Made by a program: the position numbers and the translations under genes | Notes under the pieces: model-generated | Told to the model about the DNA's origin: nothing | The model's input: only the letters and a program-made list of their open reading frames with translations | Databases searched by the model: none | Origin: Shewanella marinintestina | GTDB lineage: Bacteria > Pseudomonadota > Gammaproteobacteria > Enterobacterales > Shewanellaceae | Direction: 5' to 3' | Assembly: GCF_023283845.1 (NCBI RefSeq) | Contig: NZ_JAKILC010000005.1 | Span: 186,001-250,000 of the forward strand | Length of the DNA: 64,000 nt | Part shown: one piece after another, positions 51,214-59,270 of the stretch | Layout of the letters: each line of letters opens with the position of its first letter | Numbering within the stretch: the stretch's first letter is position 1

Positions 51214-52728
51214 TTATTCTTCATTTTTTTCAGGGCAAGCTGCTATTAGGCTTGTGTCGCCGTCATCATAGAGTTCTAGTTTGACATCGAAGCCCCACAA
51301 ACGATGCAGGTGTTTAACGACTTGATGGCAGGTATCAGCTAGGGGGATCCTTGAGTTAGGTATATAGCGTAATGTTATCGAGCGATCGCCACTGACTTCT
51401 ACATTTTGAACCTGAATGTTAGGTTCCAAGTTGGATAGGTTATACTGCTGCGACAGTTTTTCTCTGATCTCTTTATATCCAGCGTCATCGTGGATTGCTG
51501 AAACGCTAATATGGTTTCTTCTATCATCATCAAGAATAGAGAAAAGCTTAAATTGCCTAATAATATTTGGCGATAGATATTGGCTAATAAAGCTTTCATC
51601 TTTGAAGTTTTCCATAGCGAAGTGCAGTGTCGTTAACCAATCACTACCTGCGATTTCTGGAAACCACTCTTTATCCTCTTCGGTAGGGTTTTCGCAAATC
51701 CGACGAATATCGACAAACATATTAAACCCCAAAGCATAGGGATTTATGCCACTGTAATAAGGGCTGTTATAGCTTGGCTGAGCAACCACGTTAGTATGGC
51801 TTTGTAAAAACTCCAACATAAACCGGTCAGTAACTAAGCCTTCATCGTAGAGGTGGTTTAAAATGGTGTAGTGCCAAAAGGTAGCCCAGCCCTCATTCAT
51901 AACTTGAGTTTGTTTTTGTGGATAAAAGTACTGCCCCATCTTGCGGACAATTCTAACTATTTCACGTTGCCAAGGTTCCAAAAGTGGCGCGTTTTTTTCA
52001 ATGAAATAGAGAATATTTTCTTGTGGTTCAGCAGGAAAGTTCACTTTTTCCTGCTTAGCTTCCTCTTGCGGTGAATCAGGAATCGTGCGCCAAAGCTCAT
52101 TTACTTGGCTTTGCAAGTAAGCCTCTCTGTCTTTCTGGCGCATCTTTTCTTCTTTGAATGATATTTCGCTAGGGCGCTTATAACGGTCAACACCATAACT
52201 CATTAATGCATGACAGGAGTCAATAATGCTTTCTACTTTCTCAATTCCATATAGCTCTTCACATTCACTGATGTAGTTTCTAGCAAACACTAAGTAATCG
52301 ATTATAGAACTGGCATCAGTCCAAGTTTTAAAAAGGTAGTTACCTTTAAAGAAACTATTATGACCAAAGCTAGCATGGGCCATGACTAAGGCTTGCATCG
52401 TAATAGTATTTTCTTCCATTAAATAGGCGATACACGGATCGGAGTTAATAACAATTTCGTAAGCTAAACCCATTTGTCCACGCTTATAGCCTTGCTCAGT
52501 TTCAATAAACCTTTTACCAAACGACCAGTGTGTGTAGCCAATCGGCATGCCTATTCCTGCATAAGCATCCATCATTTGTTCGGCAGTAATAACTTCAATT
52601 TGATTTGGGTAGGCATCTAAGCGATAGATCCCTGCAACTCGCTCAATTTCAGTTAAGTAGGTTTGTAGTAGATCGAAGTTCCAATCTGGGCCATCGTCTA
52701 GTGGTGTTCTTTTATTTGGAGTATCCAT
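51214..52728 (-). CDS. SpoVR family protein (YcgB)
   Basis: This cytoplasmic protein of 504 residues belongs to the SpoVR family, like E. coli YcgB (510). The name comes from a Bacillus sporulation gene; there is no sporulation here. Conserved blocks include the MNEGWATFWHYTILN region and NPYALGFNMFVDI. It is the third gene of the prkA-yeaH-spoVR operon, nine bases after yeaH. The family is associated with stationary phase and nutrient limitation. Confidence 0.93.
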   Translation of the reverse strand: MDTPNKRTPLDDGPDWNFDLLQTYLTEIERVAGIYRLDAYPNQIEVITAEQMMDAYAGIGMPIGYTHWSFGKRFIETEQGYKRGQMGLAYEIVINSDPCIAYLMEENTITMQALVMAHASFGHNSFFKGNYLFKTWTDASSIIDYLVFARNYISECEELYGIEKVESIIDSCHALMSYGVDRYKRPSEISFKEEKMRQKDREAYLQSQVNELWRTIPDSPQEEAKQEKVNFPAEPQENILYFIEKNAPLLEPWQREIVRIVRKMGQYFYPQKQTQVMNEGWATFWHYTILNHLYDEGLVTDRFMLEFLQSHTNVVAQPSYNSPYYSGINPYALGFNMFVDIRRICENPTEEDKEWFPEIAGSDWLTTLHFAMENFKDESFISQYLSPNIIRQFKLFSILDDDRRNHISVSAIHDDAGYKEIREKLSQQYNLSNLEPNIQVQNVEVSGDRSITLRYIPNSRIPLADTCHQVVKHLHRLWGFDVKLELYDDGDTSLIAACPEKNEE

Positions 52729-52736
52729 AGCGCCTC

Positions 52737-54011
52737 CTAAACAGCCTGCTTTTTAAATAGTTCTCTAAATACAGGATATATATCTTCAGCCTGTTTTATA
52801 TGTTGTACTGCGATGTTGTCATGAGACTTTTGCAGATCTTCATACTCTCGCCATAGTGTTTGATGAGCGCGGTTAGTGATCTCTATGTAGCTGAAGTAGC
52901 GAACGACTGGCAATAGCTTTTTCTCGAGTAGTTCATGGCAAGAAGGGGAGTCGTCTGCCCAATTATCACCATCAGAAGCTTGGGCTGCATAGATATTCCA
53001 CTCATTTTCTGGGTAACGTTTTTGCTGGATCTCGTGCATTAGTTTCAAAGCACTCGAAACTATGGTGCCACCAGTTTCTTGCGAATAGAAGAATTCATGT
53101 TCATCTACTTCTTTTGCCTGGGTGTGATGACGAATGTACACAACATCTAAGTTTTTATAGGTACGAGTTAAAAATAGATACAATAGAATGTAAAAACGTT
53201 TTGCCATGTCTTTTGTGGCCTGATCCATAGAGCCGGATACGTCCATCAAACAAAACATAACCGCTTGGCTAGATGGTACTTCACGTTTTGCATAATTGTT
53301 ATAGCGTAAATCGAATGTATCGATAAAAGGAACTTTTTTAATCCGCTGTTTAAGATCGATTATTTCAGCTTTTAACGCCATGATTCGTTCAGCATCAGAA
53401 CCGGGTTTATTTTCCAGTTGGTCAAGTTCATTCTCTAATTGAGATAACTTGTTTTTTTTGGTTGAAGTCATTGCCGTTCTGCGGGCAAGTGACGAACGTA
53501 GTGATCGCACGATATTGATATTGGCAGGGACTCCGTCGTTGGTAAAACCTGCTCGATATACTTGATATTCAACAAGTTTGTTTAAACGGTTATTTTGTAG
53601 GTTAGGTAGCTCAAGATCTTCAAATAACAGCTCTAAATATTCATCTTTTGAGATCTCAAATACAAAGTCATCTTGGCCTTCGCCGGAATCAGAGGCCTCT
53701 CCTTGACCTGCACCTTGTCCCTGACCCGACGGTGGACGCTCTATTTGATCGCCTTGAGCAAATTTATCATTGCCGGGATGAACTCTTTCTCTTACTCCAC
53801 CACTTCCTTGGTGAAAAGTGGGTTCACTAATGTCACGTGTTGGGATACTAATTTTTTCGCCTTTATCGACGTCCGTAACACTACGACGTGTAACTGCATC
53901 GCTAACAGCCTTTTTAATTTGCTTTTTATAACGATTAATAAAGCGTTGTCTATTAACGGTACTTTTACCTTTAGCATTAAGCCTTCTATCAATAAAACTT
54001 GTCATGCGCAC
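52737..54011 (-). CDS. yeaH: YeaH/YhbH family von Willebrand A protein
   Basis: This 424-residue protein matches E. coli YeaH (427). An arginine/lysine-rich N-terminus and a Gly/Gln-rich low-complexity stretch (about residues 85-115) precede a VWA-like domain with the metal-binding DVSGSMD motif and [10 protein letters not shown]. It acts with the PrkA kinase; the molecular role is not settled. It lies 42 bases downstream of prkA and nine bases upstream of spoVR on the same strand, so it is part of one operon. Confidence 0.93.
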   Translation of the reverse strand: MRMTSFIDRRLNAKGKSTVNRQRFINRYKKQIKKAVSDAVTRRSVTDVDKGEKISIPTRDISEPTFHQGSGGVRERVHPGNDKFAQGDQIERPPSGQGQGAGQGEASDSGEGQDDFVFEISKDEYLELLFEDLELPNLQNNRLNKLVEYQVYRAGFTNDGVPANINIVRSLRSSLARRTAMTSTKKNKLSQLENELDQLENKPGSDAERIMALKAEIIDLKQRIKKVPFIDTFDLRYNNYAKREVPSSQAVMFCLMDVSGSMDQATKDMAKRFYILLYLFLTRTYKNLDVVYIRHHTQAKEVDEHEFFYSQETGGTIVSSALKLMHEIQQKRYPENEWNIYAAQASDGDNWADDSPSCHELLEKKLLPVVRYFSYIEITNRAHQTLWREYEDLQKSHDNIAVQHIKQAEDIYPVFRELFKKQAV

Positions 54012-54053
54012 CTCCTAGCCAAATGGGGGGGAGCAAGCTCCCCCTTGGGCTTT

Positions 54054-55988
54054 TTAAGAAGACTTTCTTACTCTCAAGTACCACTCTGAAAGCAGTCTTA
54101 CTTGTTTTTGGGTGTAGCCTTTTTCCATCATTCGATTCACAAAGTCATCATGTTTACGTTGATCATCTGTTGAGGTCTTGCCATTGAAAGAAATCACAGG
54201 TAATAGATCTTCGGTATTTGAAAACATCTTTTTCTCAATTACCGTTCTAAGTTTTTCATAGCTCGTCCATAGCGGATTCATGCCTTCGTTGTTAGCACGT
54301 GCGCGAAGGACAAAGTTAACAATTTCATTTCTAAAATCCTTTGGATTGCTTATTCCTGCTGGCTTTTCTATTTTTTCTAGCTCTGCATTCAATGCAGCTC
54401 TATCAAATAGCTGGCCTGTTTCAGGATCTCTATATTCTTGATCCTGAATCCAGAAATCGGCATAGGTGACGTACCTATCAAAAATATTCTGACCATATTC
54501 TGAGTAAGACTCTAAATAAGCGGTTTGGATCTCTTTACCAATAAACTCAACATATTTTGGAATGAGGTAACCTTTTAAAAACTCTAAGTAGCGCTCAGCC
54601 ATTTCTGTTGGGAATTGTTCTTGCTCGATTTGACGCTCTAATACATAGAATAGGTGAACCGGGTTAGCGGCAATTTCGGTATGGTCGAAATTAAATACCC
54701 GCGACAAGATCTTAAAGGCAAAACGGGTGGATAGTCCCAACATGCCTTCATCGACACCAGCATAGTCACGATACTCCTGATAAGACTTAGCTTTAGGATC
54801 GGTATCTTTCAAACTCTCACCATCATAGACTCGCATTTTTGAATAAATTGATGAATTTTCAGGCGCTACAACTCTTGATAAAACAGTAAATTGTGCCAAG
54901 GTTTCAAGCGTACCAGGAGCACACGGGGTATTGGCGAGTTCAGAGTTGCTGAGTAGTTTTTCGTAAATACGAACTTCTTCTGAAATTCTTAGGCAATAAG
55001 GTACTTTTACAATGTAAACCCTGTCTAAGAAAGCTTCATTAGTTTTATTGTTTCTGAATGTGGTCCACTCTGACTCGTTGGAGTGAGCTAGAATGATCCC
55101 ACTAAAAGGCAGTGCAGATAAGCCTTCTGTACCGTTGTAATTACCTTCCTGAGTTGCTGTTAGTAGAGGGTGTAACACCTTAATAGGTGCTTTAAACATC
55201 TCCACAAACTCCATCATGCCTTGGTTAGCACGACATAATGCACCTGAATATGAATAGGCGTCGGCATCGTGTTGTGCATAATGCTCTAGCTGACGAATAT
55301 CTACTTTACCTACAAGTGATGAAATGTCCTGATTATTTTCATCTCCAGGTTCGGTTTTAGCGATAGCTAATTGATCAAGAATAGAAGGGTAAACTTTAAC
55401 GACTTTAAACTTAGAAATATCACCGCCAAATTCGTGTAAGCGTTTTACAGCCCAAGGTGACATGATTGTTTTCAGATAGCGGTCAGGAATATTGTATTCT
55501 TGCTTAAGAATGTCGCCGTCTTCATCTAAATTAAATAAACAGAAAGGGTGATCATTAACAGGGCTTCGGACACCGTCCGCGGTTAATACATATACTGGAA
55601 CATCTTGCATCAAGGCTTTTAGCTTCTCCGCAAGAGATGATTTACCACCACCGACAGGTCCAAGTAAATACAAGATCTGTTTAGACTCTTCTAAGCCTTG
55701 AGCTGAATGTTTAAGGTAAGCCACGATTTGTTCAATGGCTTCCTCCATGCCGTAAAAATCTTTAAATGCTGGATATCGTGAAATTAGCCGATTTGAAAAC
55801 AGTCGGCTTAAAACCGGATCCTTGGAGGTATCAATGACTTCTGGCTCGCCAATGGCCGTTAATAGTCGCTCTGCTGCAGATGCATAGGCACTGCGGTCTT
55901 GCTTACAGATTTTCAAAAAGTCTTCTAACGAATACTCTTCGTCTAGTTTTTTCTCATAGCGCTGTTGGTAATGCTCAAATATACTCAT
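54054..55988 (-). CDS. yeaG: PrkA-type serine protein kinase (YeaG)
   Basis: PrkA/YeaG is an AAA+-related protein with kinase activity, active in nitrogen starvation and stationary phase in E. coli. From ATG 55988 it has 644 residues, exactly the E. coli length. The P-loop GPVGGGKS is at residues 110-117, and the C-terminal PrkA kinase-like domain starts around residue 390. A GGGGG ribosome binding site precedes the start. The frame is open to 56153, but that extension has no good site. It is the first gene of the prkA-yeaH-spoVR operon. Confidence 0.95.
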   Translation of the reverse strand: MSIFEHYQQRYEKKLDEEYSLEDFLKICKQDRSAYASAAERLLTAIGEPEVIDTSKDPVLSRLFSNRLISRYPAFKDFYGMEEAIEQIVAYLKHSAQGLEESKQILYLLGPVGGGKSSLAEKLKALMQDVPVYVLTADGVRSPVNDHPFCLFNLDEDGDILKQEYNIPDRYLKTIMSPWAVKRLHEFGGDISKFKVVKVYPSILDQLAIAKTEPGDENNQDISSLVGKVDIRQLEHYAQHDADAYSYSGALCRANQGMMEFVEMFKAPIKVLHPLLTATQEGNYNGTEGLSALPFSGIILAHSNESEWTTFRNNKTNEAFLDRVYIVKVPYCLRISEEVRIYEKLLSNSELANTPCAPGTLETLAQFTVLSRVVAPENSSIYSKMRVYDGESLKDTDPKAKSYQEYRDYAGVDEGMLGLSTRFAFKILSRVFNFDHTEIAANPVHLFYVLERQIEQEQFPTEMAERYLEFLKGYLIPKYVEFIGKEIQTAYLESYSEYGQNIFDRYVTYADFWIQDQEYRDPETGQLFDRAALNAELEKIEKPAGISNPKDFRNEIVNFVLRARANNEGMNPLWTSYEKLRTVIEKKMFSNTEDLLPVISFNGKTSTDDQRKHDDFVNRMMEKGYTQKQVRLLSEWYLRVRKSS

Positions 55989-56295
55989 AACCGGCCCCCT
56001 GAAACGCACAAATGATAAGATTAGAGATAAATATTCTTTACCTCCTATCTTTAATCTTAGTCGTAAAATGAGACCTCTGTAGTAAAAAAGTAAATAAAAA
56101 CAAAGAGAAATAGTTGCATTTGCAATAGTTGCAGTTGATATTTTTAAAATCAAACAAAAATGAGCAAGCGCTATAGATGTTGGTTTCCCGAGTCATTTTT
56201 ATTCTTCTAAAAATAAACTGTTTCAAGAATCGATACCGAGTGCTTTTTGGCGTAAGGGAAATTAATGACAGCTGGAAGCTGCTTAAATACTATCT
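55989..56295. other. Upstream region of the prkA operon
   Basis: This roughly 300-base region holds the prkA control sequences. A run of TTGCA-type words (about 56112-56138) is seen. I do not find a convincing sigma-54 element. No other gene is evident. Confidence 0.4.
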
Positions 56296-56344
56296 AGAAA
56301 GCAGAAAGCAGAAAGCAGAAAGCAGAAAGCAGAAAGCAGAAAGC
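56296..56344. repeat. Seven tandem copies of AGAAAGC
   Basis: Seven perfect head-to-tail copies of a 7-bp unit occupy 49 bases, purine-rich on this strand. They lie between the prkA promoter region and the end of ecotin. The unit length is not a multiple of three and the array is non-coding. There are no spacers, so it is not CRISPR. Confidence 0.95.
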
Positions 56345-56395
56345 AAGGCGTAGTTAGCGCCTAACTTTCGAAAATACCATAATGTATATTGTTGG

Positions 56396-56974
56396 TTACT
56401 TAGCTTGGCCTGAATAGCTAAATTCAGTTTCAACTTTCCATACGCGATAACGCAACTGGCTGTTTTCCGGAAGGTAAAATACTTTTGCTAAGCGGCTATC
56501 ATAGTTAAGTATTAGATCGGCATTAATCGATAAAAACTTAGCCGTTTTCGCTTTTTCAAAGCAGGCCATCATCGTACTCGGCCCATCAACTATGGTGTCT
56601 ACTTGATAATAATTGTAACCCCAACCTTCAACTGATAACTGTTTCAGCTCCCCAATCAGACCATGTTTATTGCAATCAACCATTTGTGTTTGGCCGATCT
56701 CAATTTCTATCATGTAATCACTTTCATTCTCGATTTTTGGTAGGGTTAAAATGTGTTGTTCTTGCCCGGCTGCAGGCTTTGGGTACATTTTGGTTTCGTT
56801 GATAGAAACATAATTGCTAGCACTATACATTTGGGTCGTTATCATATTTTGATTCAATCCAGACGGGTGAGTAGGACTTGTAGCATTCACATTAAAAGAA
56901 AAAGCGCCAAAAACTAAAGAAGTTGCTAACAAGGCACGGCTAAACTTATTTTTGCGTTGAGTGAATAAAGTCAT
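56396..56974 (-). CDS. eco: Ecotin, periplasmic serine protease inhibitor
   Basis: Ecotin is a dimeric inhibitor of chymotrypsin-fold serine proteases, guarding the envelope against host or predator enzymes. The 192 residues are longer than E. coli ecotin (162) by an N-terminal extension after the signal peptide (about residues 33-60). The core has [30 protein letters not shown] and STMMAC. The reactive bond lies at M135-M136, and the conserved disulfide is C101-C138. The [10 protein letters not shown] end matches the family. It is a single-gene unit on the minus strand. Confidence 0.93.
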   Translation of the reverse strand: MTLFTQRKNKFSRALLATSLVFGAFSFNVNATSPTHPSGLNQNMITTQMYSASNYVSINETKMYPKPAAGQEQHILTLPKIENESDYMIEIEIGQTQMVDCNKHGLIGELKQLSVEGWGYNYYQVDTIVDGPSTMMACFEKAKTAKFLSINADLILNYDSRLAKVFYLPENSQLRYRVWKVETEFSYSGQAK

Positions 56975-57227
56975 AAATTCTCCAAAATAAAAGTATTGTT
57001 CGTATTCAATATCTATATGAACGGCCTAGATTTTAAAAAGGGTTAAAAAATATTGTATTTTTTTAATTTTATTTACTTTCAACTAAAAAATACATTTTAA
57101 TTCAAACGATTATCTTCTTCCTCCTGTTTAAACAAAACATTCCTTTTAACCTATCCTCAAGCAAAAAACAGTTCGTATCGCTGTTAAATTATCCAAAAAA
57201 TTTAGCTAATTCCGCTGTTCAGTACAA

Positions 57228-57243
57228 ATTGATCTCGATCACA
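57228..57243. promoter_or_regulatory. CRP/FNR-type site between ecotin and dmeF
   Basis: ATTGATCTCGATCACA matches the CRP consensus at 13 of 16 positions and the FNR consensus TTGAT-N4-ATCAA at 9 of its 10 fixed bases. It lies 254 bases upstream of ecotin and 290 upstream of dmeF. The rest of this 558-base divergent intergenic region (56975-57532) is AT-rich; it includes an inverted repeat TCAAAC-TTT-GTTTGA at 57282-57296 and nothing else I recognise. Confidence 0.45.
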
Positions 57244-57532
57244 GTAACCCGAGTTTTCCTTGAAATACTGTACTGACAGGTTCAAACTTTGTTTGATGAT
57301 CAAATTACTCTGAGTTCAAATTATACTTTTTTCAAAGTAACTCCTTCACTGAGGCTGAATGAGTGTGACTCCTTTGCGTCATAAGCTAGTCAACATTGCT
57401 AGTTTGTTGAAAGAGCCAATATAGCTAGAGTTAATTATTCAGAAATTGGGCAAAGTTGCTTTTAAATAGTAGTTATAAGGCTATGTGCTGAGTAACACCG
57501 TACATAATTAGAAAAGGAAAGAAGGTATTTTT

Positions 57533-58501
57533 ATGCTTAAGGGGGAGCAAGTGCAAATTAACTGTCAGCACAAACAAGGCTTTTCAAATTTAAATAGTGC
57601 AGGTGAACGAAATACTGCTTATGTTCTGTTGCTAACGATAGTAACTATGTTAGCTGAAATTGTAGCTGGAACAATGTATGGCTCGATGGCTTTGCTAGCA
57701 GATGGCTGGCATATGGGCACACATGCAGCGGCATTTATGATTACACTTTTTGCTTATCGTTATGCACGGAATAATGCCAATTCAGCTGAGTTTTCATATG
57801 GTACGGGAAAGGTGAGTGTTCTGGGCGGCTATACCAGTGCGATTGCGCTTGGGGTTGTGGCGCTGGTGATGTTGGTTGAATCTGGTATTAGAATATTTAA
57901 GCCCCATGAAATTCAATTCGATCAGGCCATTTTGGTCGCCTTTATTGGACTTACTGTAAACATAGCAAGCGCATTTTTACTTAAAGATCATCATGGTCAC
58001 TCACATGGCGATGGACATGGCCACTGTCATGAACATCACGATCATCATAGCCACCATGAAGAGAGTCACGGACATGATCACAATTTACGTGCGGCGTATT
58101 TCCATGTTCTTGCCGATGCGCTTACCTCTGTACTGGCAATCGCAGCCCTATTAATGGGCAAATATTTTGGATTAACTTGGTTAGACCCATTAATGGGGAT
58201 CATCGGTGGTATCATTATTAGTCGTTGGGCATGGGGCTTACTAAAGCAAACAAGCCCAGTGTTACTCGATGCGAGTATTGAGCAATCTTATATTGATCAG
58301 GTAACAGTCAGTATTGAACAAGAAGGAGCACGAGTGGTGGACTTACATATTTGGAAAGTCAGTGCTGATCACTACGCTGCAAGTTTTGTCATTGAAAGTC
58401 CTGATGGAAAAGGAGTCGAATATTATAAAAATAAGCTTTCATATTTTAAACGCTTATCTCATGTCACTATTGAAGTGAATCATGTGGCTGAGGCACAATA
58501 G
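57533..58501 (+). CDS. dmeF: Cation diffusion facilitator, DmeF type (Co/Ni efflux)
   Basis: This inner-membrane proton-coupled metal exporter has 322 residues, with six transmembrane helices. The CDF metal site is D57 and H60 in LLADGWHMG with H191 and D195 in FHVLADALTS. A cytoplasmic loop between helices IV and V (residues 153-183) contains 16 histidines in 31 residues, typical of DmeF. The GTMYGSMALLADGWHMGTHA region matches the cobalt/nickel DmeF subgroup. Its metal specificity is inferred. A marR gene follows 29 bases later and is probably cotranscribed. Confidence 0.9.
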   Translation: MLKGEQVQINCQHKQGFSNLNSAGERNTAYVLLLTIVTMLAEIVAGTMYGSMALLADGWHMGTHAAAFMITLFAYRYARNNANSAEFSYGTGKVSVLGGYTSAIALGVVALVMLVESGIRIFKPHEIQFDQAILVAFIGLTVNIASAFLLKDHHGHSHGDGHGHCHEHHDHHSHHEESHGHDHNLRAAYFHVLADALTSVLAIAALLMGKYFGLTWLDPLMGIIGGIIISRWAWGLLKQTSPVLLDASIEQSYIDQVTVSIEQEGARVVDLHIWKVSADHYAASFVIESPDGKGVEYYKNKLSYFKRLSHVTIEVNHVAEAQ

Positions 58502-58530
58502 ACGCCTTATCAATAAGAGTAAATAAACTA

Positions 58531-58950
58531 ATGAAAAACCAAGGTGATAGTCTAAATCATGCCATGATTGAGTTTTATGAGAAGTTATCATCTTGGGAGA
58601 TGGCCGTAGTTAAAGATAAAGGCTTTAGTTTGCCTCAAGTACATACAGTTGAAATATTAGGGCTGAATGGTCCAATGCGAATGAAAGAACTTGCGCAAAA
58701 AATAGGGGTGACCACGGGGACGCTTACTGTTCAAGTCGACAAAATGGTTGATGCTGGTTTGGTTAATCGTGTACCTCATGCTAATGATCGGCGCTCAATT
58801 TTAATTGAGCTGACCGAAAATGGTCATATGATGTTTACCGAACACGATAAGTTGCATATGCAACTAACACAAGATTTAACGGCCAAGTTTGATGATAGTG
58901 AACGTGCTAAGTTATTAGAATTTTTCGAGAGAATTAATAAAGAGTTTTAA
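58531..58950 (+). CDS. MarR family transcriptional regulator
   Basis: This 139-residue winged-helix protein has the MarR layout: helix-turn-helix at about residues 50-75 (MRMKELAQKIGVTTGTLTVQVDKM, with recognition-helix TTGTLTVQVD), wing with the NDRRSILIELT pattern. It is close downstream of dmeF and may control it or another target. Metal-binding residues diagnostic of AdcR/ZitR are not obvious. The ligand is unknown. Confidence 0.87.
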   Translation: MKNQGDSLNHAMIEFYEKLSSWEMAVVKDKGFSLPQVHTVEILGLNGPMRMKELAQKIGVTTGTLTVQVDKMVDAGLVNRVPHANDRRSILIELTENGHMMFTEHDKLHMQLTQDLTAKFDDSERAKLLEFFERINKEF

Positions 58951-59012
58951 TAGATTGTCTCCCAAATTGTATTACTCTGAATATTGGCCATTTAGTTTAA
59001 CCTAACCATTTA

Positions 59013-59045
59013 ATGGCTTACAAATTCAGCAAGAAAGTAAGCCAT
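59013..59045 (+). terminator. Hairpin downstream of marR
   Basis: ATGGCTTAC/GTAAGCCAT form a perfect 9-bp stem with a 15-base loop. No T-run follows. It may be a 3'-end structure of the dmeF-marR transcript. Confidence 0.5.
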
Positions 59046-59099
59046 ACTCCAAATTGAAATCATCCAAATATTTTTAGTGACTAGCTTTGGTACCAATCT

Positions 59100-59182
59100 T
59101 ATCGCCATTGAGCGATACATTTTGATACTAAATAGCGGCTATTTCTAGCTAATCACTTTTTAGCGCAGCCCTATGGTGCTAA
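59100..59182. repeat. Hairpin-dense element upstream of eptA
   Basis: Three consecutive inverted repeats are packed in 83 bases: TATCGC/GCGATA, AAATAG/CTATTT and TTAGCGC/GTGCTAA (one wobble). This density is unusual and suggests a small dispersed element or structured RNA. I see no terminal inverted repeat across the whole element that would prove a transposon origin. The remaining 59183-59270 is the eptA leader. Confidence 0.35.
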
Positions 59183-59270
59183 AATTAAAGCGAAAGTGCC
59201 GACTGAAGGCTAGTGGCAAGGAAGGCCATAAACCGTTATTACTCGTCATCAAATAAAGTGAGCAATTCCT

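Noticed and set aside
53673-54089. 138-residue plus-strand ORF opposite yeaH
   Set aside because: It is the shadow of a well-supported minus-strand gene with a VWA domain and has no recognisable features.
55989-56153. Longer start for prkA
   Set aside because: The start at 55988 has a strong ribosome binding site and gives exactly 644 residues.
56296-56344. CRISPR array
   Set aside because: Seven-base units run head to tail without spacers, and no cas genes are present.
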